64,000 bases of DNA from Gilliamella bombicola (GTDB lineage: Bacteria; Pseudomonadota; Gammaproteobacteria; Enterobacterales; Orbaceae): the NCBI RefSeq assembly GCF_900094945.1, contig NZ_FMAQ01000010.1, forward strand, positions 1-64,000. The letters are read 5' to 3'. Below are positions 7,906 through 17,114 of this stretch, piece after piece (position 1 is the first letter of the stretch; each line of letters starts with the position of its first letter). The position numbers and the translations under genes are program-made. The notes below the pieces were generated by a model. It saw only the letters and a program-made list of their open reading frames with translations, was not told the DNA's origin and ran no database searches.

Positions 7906-9042
7906 GTGAACAATAAAACAACAAATCAGGTACAGCCTAAAAAAAAGATGATAACTCCACTATTGGAGATCAAAAATTTAACCAAAGTTTTTAATGATGA
8001 TTATTATGCCGTTGATGATGTTAATTTGACTATCTATACTGGCGAAATTTTTGCTTTATTAGGTGCGTCAGGCAGTGGTAAATCTACGTTATTACGAATG
8101 CTTGCCGGTTTTGAACAGCCTACGTCGGGGCAGATTATTCTTGATGGTAAAGATTTATCGCAAGTTCCACCTTATGATCGTCCAATTAATATGATGTTTC
8201 AATCGTATGCTCTGTTTCCTCACATGACGGTTGAGCAGAATATTGCCTTTGGTTTAAAACAAGACAAATTAAATAAAGCCGAAATCAAACAACGCGTTGA
8301 CGAAATGTTAGCCCTTGTGCATATGGAGCAATTTGGTAAGCGTAAACCGCATCAATTATCTGGCGGTCAAAGACAACGTGTGGCTTTAGCCAGAAGTTTA
8401 GCCAAACGTCCAAAATTATTGTTGCTTGATGAGCCAATGGGTGCGTTAGATAAACAACTTCGCGATCGTATGCAACTTGAAGTAGTGAGCATTTTAGAAC
8501 AGGTGGGCGCAACGTGTGTGATGGTAACTCATGACCAAGAAGAGGCCATGACCATGGCAGGGCGCATTGCGATTATGAATAAAGGCCAATTTGTACAAAT
8601 CGGCGAGCCTGAAGAGATTTATGAACACCCAAATTGCCGTTATAGTGCTGAGTTTATTGGTTCGGTAAATGTTTTTGATGGTATTTTGCAAGAGACGCAA
8701 GAAGATGGTTTGATCATTAGCTGCCCTATGATTAAGCATCCATTAAAAGTCGATTATGATTCGCCTGCAGTTGAAGGTGTGCCAACACAAGTCGCACTAC
8801 GTCCAGAAAAAATTAAACTATGCGACGAAATCCCAGAAGATGGCTACAATGTGGCAACTGGTGAAGTCGTTGAAATCGCTTACCTTGGGGATCTGTCGAT
8901 TTATCACGTTAAATTACCAAGTGGACAAATTATCATTGCACAGCTACAAAATGAGCATCGCTATCGCAAAGGCATGCCAACTTGGGGTGACATAGTTAAC
9001 TTAAGTTGGGAAGTAGATAGTTGTGTTGTGCTTACTGAATAA
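7906..9042 (+). CDS. potG: Putrescine ABC transporter ATP-binding protein
   Basis: ATPase of the PotFGHI complex, 378 residues (E. coli PotG 377). Walker A GASGSGKST, Q-loop FQSYALFPHMT, signature LSGGQRQRVALARSLA, Walker B LLLLDEPMGALD and H-loop VMVTHDQEEA are all intact. The C-terminal TOBE-type regulatory domain (VALRPEKI, AYLGDLSIYHVKL, WEVDSCVVLTE) matches PotG rather than PotA. GTG 7906 is used as start because it follows a GAGGAAA site and aligns with the E. coli start. The upstream extension to 7855 would read through the terminator hairpin. Confidence 0.95.
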   Translation: MNNKTTNQVQPKKKMITPLLEIKNLTKVFNDDYYAVDDVNLTIYTGEIFALLGASGSGKSTLLRMLAGFEQPTSGQIILDGKDLSQVPPYDRPINMMFQSYALFPHMTVEQNIAFGLKQDKLNKAEIKQRVDEMLALVHMEQFGKRKPHQLSGGQRQRVALARSLAKRPKLLLLDEPMGALDKQLRDRMQLEVVSILEQVGATCVMVTHDQEEAMTMAGRIAIMNKGQFVQIGEPEEIYEHPNCRYSAEFIGSVNVFDGILQETQEDGLIISCPMIKHPLKVDYDSPAVEGVPTQVALRPEKIKLCDEIPEDGYNVATGEVVEIAYLGDLSIYHVKLPSGQIIIAQLQNEHRYRKGMPTWGDIVNLSWEVDSCVVLTE

Positions 9043-9060
9043 ACATAAGAGGATATCATA

Positions 9061-10233
9061 ATGCGATCCATTGTATTAGGATTGTTGTTAAATGCATTTG
9101 TGTTGCTCAATGTTTATTTGCGTTTTGCAACAACAGGGGCGTTTGATAACTTATTTTTAGATGCGCTATTTACCGCAATGACATTGAGCTTTTTATTGTC
9201 ATGCTTGGGGTTATATTTAGTAAATTATAAACCATCTAGGTTTGCTTATAGGCTGATTATTGCTGGCAGTATATTATTTGTTCCTGCGGGGCTTGTGGCA
9301 ATCTATTTTGCTTATAAAAAAATGCAACAACAACGCTCAGAAGCCGATCTAATGACTCTTTATGGACGGTTAATTGTTATTGCCATTCCTTATTTATGGA
9401 TGCTTTTGCTCTTTTTATTGCCATTTTTAATTGTATTTAGGATTAGTTTTTCTGAAAAAATCTTTACGATTCCGCCTTATACTGATTTGTTTAGTTTCGA
9501 TGACGGATTGCTAAATATTGCTTTGAACTTTGGTTATTATATTAACTTAGTTACTGATAATATTTATATTGAGTCTTATTTAGAATCATTAAAAATTGCG
9601 GCTATTTCAACCATATTATGTATTTTAATTGGTTACCCATTAGCATGGGCAATTTCAAAATGTAAACAATCTACACGTAATATTCTATTATTGTTGATTA
9701 TTTTGCCGTCTTGGACATCATTTTTAATTCGAGTTTATGCGTGGATTGGTATTTTAAATCAAGAAGGCTTGTTAAATCACTTTTTAATGTGGTTAGGGGT
9801 TATTGATCAGCCGCTGGTGATTATAAAGACTTATTTGGCAGTTTATATTGGTATTGTGTATTCTTATTTACCGTTTGTTGTGTTACCTATTTATACTTCA
9901 TTAAGTAAAGTGGATTCGACGTTAATTGAAGCCGCATTAGATTTAGGTTGTAAACCAATAAGGACCTTTTTCAAAATTATTGTGCCACTTACCAAAAATG
10001 GCATTATTGCAGGCGGTATGCTGGTGTTTATTCCGGCCGTTGGTGAATATGTGATACCTGAATTATTAGGACCATCTCAAAGTATCATGATTGGTACGCA
10101 AATTTGGACTATATTCTCTCGGGATACTGATTGGCCGGCAGCATCTGCTGTTGCGACAGTTATGTTGTTGATTTTAATAGTGCCAATTTACTATTTCAAT
10201 AAGTTTCAAAGCCGACAAATGGAGGGTAAATAG
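9061..10233 (+). CDS. potH: Putrescine ABC transporter permease PotH with N-terminal membrane extension
   Basis: The region from about residue 95 on (RLIVIAIPYLWMLLLFLLPF) aligns to the end with E. coli PotH: GYPLAWAISK, LPSWTSFLIRVYAW, the EAALDLGCKP coupling helix (EAA loop), PAVGEYVIPELLG. E. coli PotH is 317 residues and this one is 390. The extra 75 or so residues at the N-terminus (MRSIVLGLLLNAFVLLNVYL... to VAIYFAYKKMQQQ) contain three hydrophobic segments not present in PotH. ATG 9061 follows an AGAGGATATC site, and the frame is continuous, so this is not an artefact of start choice. It lies 18 bp after potG and directly abuts potI. Confidence 0.92.
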   Translation: MRSIVLGLLLNAFVLLNVYLRFATTGAFDNLFLDALFTAMTLSFLLSCLGLYLVNYKPSRFAYRLIIAGSILFVPAGLVAIYFAYKKMQQQRSEADLMTLYGRLIVIAIPYLWMLLLFLLPFLIVFRISFSEKIFTIPPYTDLFSFDDGLLNIALNFGYYINLVTDNIYIESYLESLKIAAISTILCILIGYPLAWAISKCKQSTRNILLLLIILPSWTSFLIRVYAWIGILNQEGLLNHFLMWLGVIDQPLVIIKTYLAVYIGIVYSYLPFVVLPIYTSLSKVDSTLIEAALDLGCKPIRTFFKIIVPLTKNGIIAGGMLVFIPAVGEYVIPELLGPSQSIMIGTQIWTIFSRDTDWPAASAVATVMLLILIVPIYYFNKFQSRQMEGK

Positions 10234-11235
10234 ATGAATGATTTACCTGTTATTTTGCGATCTTCTGTGATTGTATTTATCTCATTGTTATTGGGTTCGT
10301 TAGTACTATCGATATTGATTAGTTCGGCTGGGTTAAATCTGCTTAGCAATATGAGCTTATATGTTAACTGTTTGATCTTTAGTTTTATTGTGACAGTGAT
10401 TGTGACATTATCGCTCATTTTTCGATGTCTTAAAGGACTTATTTTATTGGTGGTATTTTCTTTTTTATATATCCCAATGATTATTTTAATTGTTTATTCA
10501 TTTAATAGTTCTCGCTTAGTTACGGTGTGGGCTGAATTTTCAACTAAATGGTACTTTGAGCTAATGCATAATGAAGAGCTATTTAAAGCTGTTGGCCTGA
10601 GTTTAGCAATTGCCGCATGTGCAGCAACTTTTGCAACAATTTTAGGTACGCTTGCTTCTTATGCTGTTGTTCGCTTTAAACGATTTAAAGGGGCAAACCT
10701 GTTTTCATTTATGACAACAGCACCGCTTGTTATGCCTGATATTATTACAGGATTGGCATTATTGCTTTTATTTGTCGGTATGGGACAAATTCTTGGATGG
10801 CCAAAAGACCGTGGCGCAATTACTATTTGGATGGCGCATACGACCTTCTGTATGGCTTATGTAACAGTGGTGATTAGTGCAAGGCTCCGTGAACTTGATA
10901 AATCAATTGAAGAAGCCGCTTTAGATTTAGGTGCTAATCCATTGAAAGTGTTCTTTATTATTACATTGCCAATGATTGCACCGGCATTAGTTTCTGGTTG
11001 GTTATTAGCCTTTACTTTGTCTCTTGATGATGTGGTGATTGCTAATTTCGTAACGGGGCCAGGAGCAATGACCTTACCGAAGTTGATCTTTGCAAAAGTG
11101 AAATTAGGCGTCGATCCGCAAGTTAATGCGCTTGCAACTATTATTTTATTGATAGTTGGTATTATCGGGTTTATTTCATGGTTATGGATGCGTCAAGCTG
11201 AACGACGTCGAATAAATGAATCTCGTATGCATTAA
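10234..11235 (+). CDS. potI: Putrescine ABC transporter permease PotI with inserted N-terminal membrane segments
   Basis: Second permease subunit. From LILLVVFSFLYIPMIILIVYSFNSS onward it follows E. coli PotI (281 residues) through TAPLVMPDIITGLALLLLF, the EEAALDLGANPLKVFF EAA loop and FTLSLDDVVIANFV. It has 333 residues. The first few residues (MNDLPVILRS) resemble the PotI start, but about 50 residues with two extra hydrophobic segments are inserted before the first canonical helix. The start codon directly follows the potH stop (TAG-ATG), which implies translational coupling. Both permeases in this operon have such additions. Confidence 0.92.
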   Translation: MNDLPVILRSSVIVFISLLLGSLVLSILISSAGLNLLSNMSLYVNCLIFSFIVTVIVTLSLIFRCLKGLILLVVFSFLYIPMIILIVYSFNSSRLVTVWAEFSTKWYFELMHNEELFKAVGLSLAIAACAATFATILGTLASYAVVRFKRFKGANLFSFMTTAPLVMPDIITGLALLLLFVGMGQILGWPKDRGAITIWMAHTTFCMAYVTVVISARLRELDKSIEEAALDLGANPLKVFFIITLPMIAPALVSGWLLAFTLSLDDVVIANFVTGPGAMTLPKLIFAKVKLGVDPQVNALATIILLIVGIIGFISWLWMRQAERRRINESRMH

Positions 11236-11255
11236 TACACACCGTACTTTCTATG

Positions 11256-11286
11256 ATTGCCGCGCTTTGCGGCAATATTTCGTTTT
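11256..11286 (+). terminator. Terminator of the potFGHI operon
   Basis: 8-bp stem ATTGCCGC / GCGGCAAT with a GCTTT loop (11256-11276), followed by ATTTCGTTTT. Confidence 0.8.
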
Positions 11287-11351
11287 AAAATCTCCGTGTT
11301 TTTTTTATCATTTTGTATTATAGTGTGACTTGTCAATCTTTTTGGCAAAAT

Positions 11352-11518
11352 TCTCAGGGCGGGGTGTAAGTCCCCACCGGTGGTATAGCCCACGAGCGCT
11401 TAATTTGTCTTGTTAACTGTGGTGATTTTTTTATTGTTCAGTTAATTTTGACGGGTTAAGGTCAAGCAGATTTGGTGAAATTCCAAAGCCGACAGTTAAA
11501 GTCTGGATAAAAGAGAGT
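11352..11518 (+). ncRNA. FMN riboswitch (RFN element) upstream of ribB
   Basis: Contains the RFN signatures in order: TCAGGGCGGGG, GTCCCCACCGGTGGTA, AGCCCACGAGC, then GGTCAAGCAGATTTGGTGAAATTCC split over the variable stem, AAAGCCGACAGTTAAAGTC and TGGATAAAAGAGAG closing the P1 stem. The variable arm (about 11401-11458) is longer than in the E. coli ribB leader and forms its own TTAACTG...CAGTTAA hairpin. The stretch after it (CTGCCCTGATTCTGG) also resembles the E. coli ribB leader. FMN binding is expected to repress ribB. Confidence 0.95.
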
Positions 11519-11701
11519 TGCTTATCTTTCCAATATTTGCTGAAAGGCAAAACCATGCTAGTCGAGCACTGCCCTGATTCTGGTATTTTATTTATTTGTA
11601 CTTAATTAATTTAATGGCTAAATAGATCATCGTTAAATGGTTATTTAAAGTTGATTAAGTAAATAATGAAATGAGCAAGTGAAAATATATAGGTATTTAC
11701 C

Positions 11702-12340
11702 ATGAATCAGTTTAATTTAAATGAGTTTGGCACGCCCATCGAACGTGTCAAAAAAGCGATCGCATCAATTCAAGCCGGTCAAGGTGTGTTGGTTTTAGAC
11801 GATGAAGACCGTGAAAATGAAGGCGATATTATTTGGGCTGCTGAGTCTATCACTAGCCAGCAAATGGCGCTGACGATTCGTTACGGGAGTGGCATTGTTT
11901 GTTTATGTTTGCCACAAAAACGTTGTGACGAGTTACATTTGCCAATGATGGTGGCAAATAATACTAGCAAAAATAATACAGCATTTACTATTTCGATTGA
12001 AGCCGCTAATGGAGTTACAACCGGTGTATCAGCGGCTGATCGCGTTACAACTATTAAGGCGGCGGTGAATGACAATGCTAAGCCGAGCGATCTGAATCAT
12101 CCAGGGCATGTGTTTCCTTTAGTTGCTAAAGAGGGCGGTGTTCTAGTTCGCCGAGGCCATACTGAAGCGTCGATTGATTTAGTGACATTAGCAGGTTTAA
12201 AACCTGCCGCAGTTCTGTGTGAGTTAACCAACGATGATGGTACTATGGCAAGAGCACCTGAAGTGGTTATGTTTGCTAAACAATATCATATGCCCGTTGT
12301 GACCATTGAAGATATTGTTGAGTATCGTAAATCAATGTAA
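11702..12340 (+). CDS. ribB: 3,4-dihydroxy-2-butanone-4-phosphate synthase
   Basis: Converts ribulose 5-phosphate to 3,4-dihydroxy-2-butanone 4-phosphate plus formate for riboflavin synthesis. It has 212 residues (E. coli 217) and is the stand-alone form with no GTP cyclohydrolase II domain. The acidic metal-binding loop [10 protein letters not shown] (residues about 37-46) and the segments [19 protein letters not shown] and [11 protein letters not shown] are intact. It is placed downstream of the FMN riboswitch, with about 180 nt of leader between the aptamer and the start codon, long enough for an expression platform. Confidence 0.97.
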   Translation: MNQFNLNEFGTPIERVKKAIASIQAGQGVLVLDDEDRENEGDIIWAAESITSQQMALTIRYGSGIVCLCLPQKRCDELHLPMMVANNTSKNNTAFTISIEAANGVTTGVSAADRVTTIKAAVNDNAKPSDLNHPGHVFPLVAKEGGVLVRRGHTEASIDLVTLAGLKPAAVLCELTNDDGTMARAPEVVMFAKQYHMPVVTIEDIVEYRKSM

Positions 12341-12520
12341 TACAACTGTACAATAGCAAATAGTACAGCGGTATAAATAGCTTAATAATATTATTGAACA
12401 TCGCCATATTCTGCTGAATTGTAGGGGGAATATGGCTAGTTATTTAAGATTAAAAAAACGCTAGTTAATATAATAACTGTCATATAAAACTACGATTAAT
12501 TGCATTGTTAATGTACAATT

Positions 12521-12539
12521 GTTAATAATTCTCATTATT
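12521..12539 (+). promoter_or_regulatory. Probable Fur box upstream of the siderophore esterase
   Basis: GTTAATAATTCTCATTATT matches 14 of 19 positions of the consensus GATAATGATAATCATTATC. It sits 15 bp before the start codon. It is weaker than the box before fepA. Confidence 0.5.
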
Positions 12540-12553
12540 AATTTAGGATGATG

Positions 12554-13483
12554 ATGCAACGTTTGTTTCTTATCAATTTGTTTGCTTTTTTATTGCTTAC
12601 TGCTTGTCAAGCAAACTCATCAAAATTTAATCCTCTTGTTATACAAAATGTAAGCGTGGAGAGATTTCATTCCAAATATATTGGTGATTATAAAATTACT
12701 ATCTATTCACCAAATAAACCTATACCTAAAGATGGATGGCCTATTATTTATCTGTTAGATGGCGATAGTTACTTTTTAACGGCGAATAATATATTAACAA
12801 CTCAAACGTGTGAACGCTGTATTATTCAAGATGGCATTATTGTTGCTATTGATTATTTTGGTGAAAGTAGACGAGCGCTTGATGATTTACCCAAACCAGA
12901 AGTATATACTTTAGAAGTGCTCCCAAATAAAGAAATCAACTTTCCTAAGCAGTATGGCGGTGCTGATGCTTTTTTTAGTTTTATTTCGCAAGAGCTCAAA
13001 CCTGCTATGGAAAAAAGATTTGCTATTAATCCCCATAAACAATCTATTTTTGGACATTCATACGGTGGGTTATTTGCATTGTATTGTTTTTTTACCAAAC
13101 CACCTGTTTTCAACACTTATGTCGTATCAAGTCCTTCGTTGTGGTTTAGTGGAGGATATCTTTTTGATACGCTTGATCAATTCATTAAGAATCCAAATAG
13201 CCATGTTTTAAAACAACCTACTAATCTATTAATCTCTGTAGGTGGTAGTGAACAATCTCTGAGTGAAGTTGAAAAAAGCCTATCCAAAATAAAACAAGAA
13301 GAATTATTAAAGCATCGACAAAACCGTAAAATGGTTGATTCTATAACAAAGTTATTTGAAAAACTAAAACAGGCTAATATTTCAAATTTACGTCTCAGTT
13401 ATGTCGTTTATCCAAATCAAACACATAAAACTTCAGCGATGATTGCTTTACAAGATGGTATCCAAATTGGATTTCAACGTTAA
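12554..13483 (+). CDS. Lipoprotein alpha/beta-hydrolase, IroE/Fes-like siderophore esterase
   Basis: Putative ferric-siderophore (catecholate trilactone) hydrolase. Signal sequence with lipobox LTAC followed by Gln, which predicts an outer-membrane lipoprotein facing the periplasm. The hydrolase domain carries IIYLLDGDSYF, the nucleophile elbow GHSYGG (Ser169) and a late His (VYPNQTHKT, His291). The SSPSLWFSGG motif is typical of the esterase-D/IroE group. Three consecutive ATGs (12548, 12551, 12554) are possible starts. The last is chosen because the Shine-Dalgarno (TTAGGA) overlaps the first. It is followed by fepA after an 82-bp gap containing a Fur box. It likely opens siderophores imported by FepA. 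The exact substrate (enterobactin or salmochelin) is inference. Confidence 0.8.
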   Translation: MQRLFLINLFAFLLLTACQANSSKFNPLVIQNVSVERFHSKYIGDYKITIYSPNKPIPKDGWPIIYLLDGDSYFLTANNILTTQTCERCIIQDGIIVAIDYFGESRRALDDLPKPEVYTLEVLPNKEINFPKQYGGADAFFSFISQELKPAMEKRFAINPHKQSIFGHSYGGLFALYCFFTKPPVFNTYVVSSPSLWFSGGYLFDTLDQFIKNPNSHVLKQPTNLLISVGGSEQSLSEVEKSLSKIKQEELLKHRQNRKMVDSITKLFEKLKQANISNLRLSYVVYPNQTHKTSAMIALQDGIQIGFQR

Positions 13484-13507
13484 TTAGGTTTCAATCCTTT
13501 ACAAAAT

Positions 13508-13528
13508 TGATAATGATAATTATTATTA
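13508..13528 (+). promoter_or_regulatory. Fur box upstream of fepA
   Basis: GATAATGATAATTATTATT (13509-13527) matches 17 of 19 positions of the Fur consensus. In the 7-1-7 model the overlapping site TGATAATTATTATTA has one mismatch. It lies about 40 bp before the fepA start. Confidence 0.85.
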
Positions 13529-13565
13529 ATTAAAGATGTGTTGAATCTTATTATAGGGAAATGTA

Positions 13566-15809
13566 ATGTTAAAATATAAACAGACTTGTCTTTTATCCTT
13601 TTTAATTAGCTTAGTGTGTCATTGCGCTTATGCTGATGAACAAAAATCTTCAACGGATAAAATGGTTGATTCTGATGATGTTATGGTTATTACTGCCGCA
13701 GAACAAACAAGACAAGCGCTTGGTACTTCAATTATTACTCAGCAAGATATCAAAAAAGTGCCGCCAAAGAATGATCTTTCAGAAATTATCCGTACTATGC
13801 CCGGAGTTAATTTAACGGGTAATTCAACGAGTGGTCAACGAGGTAATAATCGTCAGATTGATATTCGTGGTATGGGCCCAGAAAATACACTTATTTTAAT
13901 TGATGGTAAACCGGTAAAAAGCCGTATGTCTGTTCGATATGGATGGAGAGGTGAACGAGATACCCGAGGTGATAGTAACTGGGTTCCTGCTGATATTATC
14001 GAGCGTATTGATGTGATTCGAGGCCCTGCTGCTGCTCGTTATGGTGATGGAGCTGCGGGTGGGGTGATTAATATTATTACTAAACAACCTACAAATATAT
14101 GGCATGGTTCATTAAATAGTTATATTAGTTTGCCTGTTCACAGTGAAGAAGGGAATTCTAAGAGAACTGATTTTTTATTAACTGGTGGATTGACTGATAA
14201 TTTGAGTATGCGTTTATATGGTAATATTAATAAAACAGATGCAGATGATTGGGATATAAATCAAAAATATCAAATTAATCCAACATCAGTAAGTGCAGGT
14301 CGAGAAGGAGTTCGTAATAAAGATCTTAACGGGCTATTTCGCTGGGATATTACCGATAAACAATCTTTAGAGTTTGAAGCTGGTATTAGTCGGCAAGGTA
14401 ATATTTATGCTGGTGATACGCAAAATAATAATCCAGATCAGTTAGTCAGTCGTCTATACAATCATGAAACCAATAGAATGTATCGTCAAAACTATGCTCT
14501 TACCCATCGAGGATATTGGGATAGTGGTATCAGTATGTTGTCTTATATTCAAAGCGAAAAAACGCGAAATAGTCGTTTAAACGAAGGATTAGCGGGTGGA
14601 ACAGAAGGGCGATTTAGTGATAATGAATTTTCAACAATTAAATATAATAATGTCACCTTACATCATGAAACCAATTTGCCGTTAACTATTGTTGTACCTC
14701 AAACGGTGACTGTTGGTGCTGAATATAATCATCAACGTATGAAAGATCCAAGCTCAAACACGCAAGAAGTTAAAGAAGGTGGTCGTATTCCTTGGATTAA
14801 AGAAGTTGAACGTAGTGAATATTCTTCTGCAAATTTGTGGGGAGTATTTATTGAAAATAATATTGAGCTAACATCATCTACCATCTTAACTCCTGCATTA
14901 AGATTTAATTATCACAGTCAATCAGGTCGTAACTGGAGTCCTGCTTTAAATTTGGTGCAAGAATTAAATGATTATTTGTCGTTAAAGTTAGGGATTGCTA
15001 GAGCTTATAAGGCACCTAATTTGTATCAATCTAATCCTAATTATTTACTCTATAGCCGTGGACAAGGTTGTTATGGCGCTGGTGGTAGCTGTTATTTAAT
15101 TGGTAATGACCATTTAAAAGCCGAAACAAGTGTTAATAAAGAAATTGGTTTAGAATTTCATGATAATAAGGGGATAATTGCCGGTGTGACTTACTTCCGT
15201 AATGATTATCGGAATAAAATCGAATCAGGAATAACCCCTATTGGACATGCAATAGGTGGTGATAAAAAATTTAGAGAATCAAATATATTTCAATGGCAAA
15301 ATGTTCCTAAATCTGTTGTTGACGGGGTTGAAGGAAGTTTAACTGTACCTGTTACGAATAAAATTAATTGGCGTAATAATTTAACTTGGATGTTGCAGTC
15401 AAAAAACAAACAAACAGGTGATTATTTATCGATTATTCCCAAATATACTTTAAATTCATCATTTGATTGGCAAGTGACAGATAAACTATCATTTTTAACA
15501 TCTGTCACGTGGTACGGTAAACAAAGACCTAAGAAATATGATTATTTTGGTGAAAAGGCGACTAATAGCTCAACGCATCAACTTAGCCCATATTCCATTT
15601 TAAATTTTAGTAGTCAATATCAATTTAATCAAAATGCTTCGTTGACATTAGGTGTCGATAATTTATTGAATAAACGTTTATTCCGTGAAGGAAATACTTC
15701 ATCGCTCAAACATCCAAAAACAGGGAAAATTACGGTATCTGGTGCCGGTGCTGCAACTTATAATGAACCGGGTCGCACATTTTTTGTTAGTACCAGTATT
15801 TCATTTTAA
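13566..15809 (+). CDS. fepA: TonB-dependent ferric catecholate siderophore receptor, FepA type
   Basis: Outer-membrane receptor of 747 residues (E. coli FepA 746), aligning from plug to last strand. Signal peptide ends near CAYADEQ. TonB box DDVMVITAAEQ. The plug carries the FepA stretch IIRTMPGVNLTGNSTSGQRG, then GPENTLILIDGKPV, and GPAAARYGDGAAGGVINI. The barrel has the RAYKAPNLYQSNPNY motif and a disulfide loop GCYGAGGSCYL, ending in F. It should import ferric enterobactin-like siderophores with TonB energy. No siderophore synthesis genes are in the window, so uptake of siderophores made by others is plausible. It is preceded by a strong Fur box and the esterase gene. Confidence 0.95.
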   Translation: MLKYKQTCLLSFLISLVCHCAYADEQKSSTDKMVDSDDVMVITAAEQTRQALGTSIITQQDIKKVPPKNDLSEIIRTMPGVNLTGNSTSGQRGNNRQIDIRGMGPENTLILIDGKPVKSRMSVRYGWRGERDTRGDSNWVPADIIERIDVIRGPAAARYGDGAAGGVINIITKQPTNIWHGSLNSYISLPVHSEEGNSKRTDFLLTGGLTDNLSMRLYGNINKTDADDWDINQKYQINPTSVSAGREGVRNKDLNGLFRWDITDKQSLEFEAGISRQGNIYAGDTQNNNPDQLVSRLYNHETNRMYRQNYALTHRGYWDSGISMLSYIQSEKTRNSRLNEGLAGGTEGRFSDNEFSTIKYNNVTLHHETNLPLTIVVPQTVTVGAEYNHQRMKDPSSNTQEVKEGGRIPWIKEVERSEYSSANLWGVFIENNIELTSSTILTPALRFNYHSQSGRNWSPALNLVQELNDYLSLKLGIARAYKAPNLYQSNPNYLLYSRGQGCYGAGGSCYLIGNDHLKAETSVNKEIGLEFHDNKGIIAGVTYFRNDYRNKIESGITPIGHAIGGDKKFRESNIFQWQNVPKSVVDGVEGSLTVPVTNKINWRNNLTWMLQSKNKQTGDYLSIIPKYTLNSSFDWQVTDKLSFLTSVTWYGKQRPKKYDYFGEKATNSSTHQLSPYSILNFSSQYQFNQNASLTLGVDNLLNKRLFREGNTSSLKHPKTGKITVSGAGAATYNEPGRTFFVSTSISF

Positions 15810-15996
15810 GTTTATTTGAATCAAAAAATAAGCCGCCATGTAAAATAATTACTTGGCGGATATTTTAGAAGTTCCTTTTAAATCTATCTACAAAATAATT
15901 TCAATATATACAAAACGAAATATCGAGTACCTGTATAATTTGTATAGATGTTAGCTTTAGTTAACAAACTCCATCAGTTATTTGGTAAAGTAAAGA

Positions 15997-17100
15997 TTAT
16001 TTACCCAAAACTTTTAATGCACAGGCTTTTGTTATTTTGACGCCGTTTTCTAATGCTGAAGTGTCAAACTTCATTTCTGGATGATGTAATCCTGGGGTTA
16101 AATCAGCACCTAATCCCCAAAAGCCAGCTTTGACATTGCGTTGACATGGATAGTTGAAAAAATCTTCTCCACCTGGAGTAAAGATTGGATCTTTTAAACC
16201 TTCTTTTCCAAGTACATCAACAATTGCTTCGGCAATAATTTTGGTGACATCGTTATCAATTTCAGCAGCTGGGATCTCTTTAGTGACATTGATATCCACT
16301 TTGCCACCGATAGATTCAACACTGAGTTTTATTGCATTTAGAGTTTTGGCTTTGAGCTCATTCATAGCTGGGTTTGTTGAGGTTCTTAGATCCCAACATA
16401 CATACGCTTCAGATGGAATGGCATTAGTTACTCCTGCATCACAAATACAACGTGTTGCTTTGACGCTATAAGTTAAACTTGGTGCAAGGTGAATGGTGTT
16501 AACCGCTTGAATGGCAAGTGTTGCTGCATCAAGTGCATTAATACCTAAATGTGGGCGAGCACCATGCGCAGGTATTCCATGAATACTTGCTTCAACGGTA
16601 GTGGATGCCGAATAGTACATGGCTGCTGAGGCAAAGTCTTTAGGACATTCATCTTTAGGGCGTAAATGTAAGCCGATAATCATGTCAACATCGTCAATAA
16701 CGCCACCTTCAATCATGGCTAAAGCGCCTGAACCAAGCTCTTCAGCTGGTTGGAAGATCAGTTTTAATCGTCCTTTTTTGATGTTGTTTTCTTTTATTAG
16801 TTCTTGTGCCGCAGTTAATAATATTGATGAGTGGCCATCATGACCACATGTGTGCCTTGCACAATGCTTACCATCAATGATATGACCCAATGCATCCATA
16901 TCAGCTCGTAAAGCCAGAACAGGACCCGGTTTTCCGCTATCATATTGGGCAACTATGCCAGTTGTGTTATTAACATTGCGAGTTACTGTATAGCCGGCTT
17001 GTTCAAGCTGCTGTGCAATATATGCCGATGTTTTGTGTTCTTCAAATCCTAATTCAGGAATTTGATGTAAATATTGATAATGTTCTAATACATTAGACAT
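15997..17100 (-). CDS. M20 family amidohydrolase (peptidase M20D type)
   Basis: Metal-dependent amidohydrolase of the group that includes hippurate hydrolase, N-acetyl-amino-acid deacetylase and YxeP-like proteins. It shows HQIPELGFEEHKTS, the metal-site segments HTCGHDGHSS and FQPAEELGSGA, the dimerisation domain with HGIPAHGARPHLGINAL, and the C-terminal GGEDFFNY and LHHPEMKFD with ligand His. The start is set at 17100 because AAGGAG lies 7 nt upstream. The longer frame from 17118 would use that Shine-Dalgarno as codons. It lies 14 bp downstream of yjiG in one operon with yjiH. In E. coli, yjiGH neighbour a dipeptidase gene, so peptide or acyl-amino-acid use is a reasonable inference. Confidence 0.85.
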   Translation of the reverse strand: MSNVLEHYQYLHQIPELGFEEHKTSAYIAQQLEQAGYTVTRNVNNTTGIVAQYDSGKPGPVLALRADMDALGHIIDGKHCARHTCGHDGHSSILLTAAQELIKENNIKKGRLKLIFQPAEELGSGALAMIEGGVIDDVDMIIGLHLRPKDECPKDFASAAMYYSASTTVEASIHGIPAHGARPHLGINALDAATLAIQAVNTIHLAPSLTYSVKATRCICDAGVTNAIPSEAYVCWDLRTSTNPAMNELKAKTLNAIKLSVESIGGKVDINVTKEIPAAEIDNDVTKIIAEAIVDVLGKEGLKDPIFTPGGEDFFNYPCQRNVKAGFWGLGADLTPGLHHPEMKFDTSALENGVKITKACALKVLGK

Positions 17101-17114
17101 TGAGATCTCCTTTA

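Noticed and set aside
12403-12437. ribB terminator (GCCATATTC / GAATATGGC)
   Set aside because: The stem is clear, but the loop is 16 nt and no T-tract follows, so I did not list it as a terminator.
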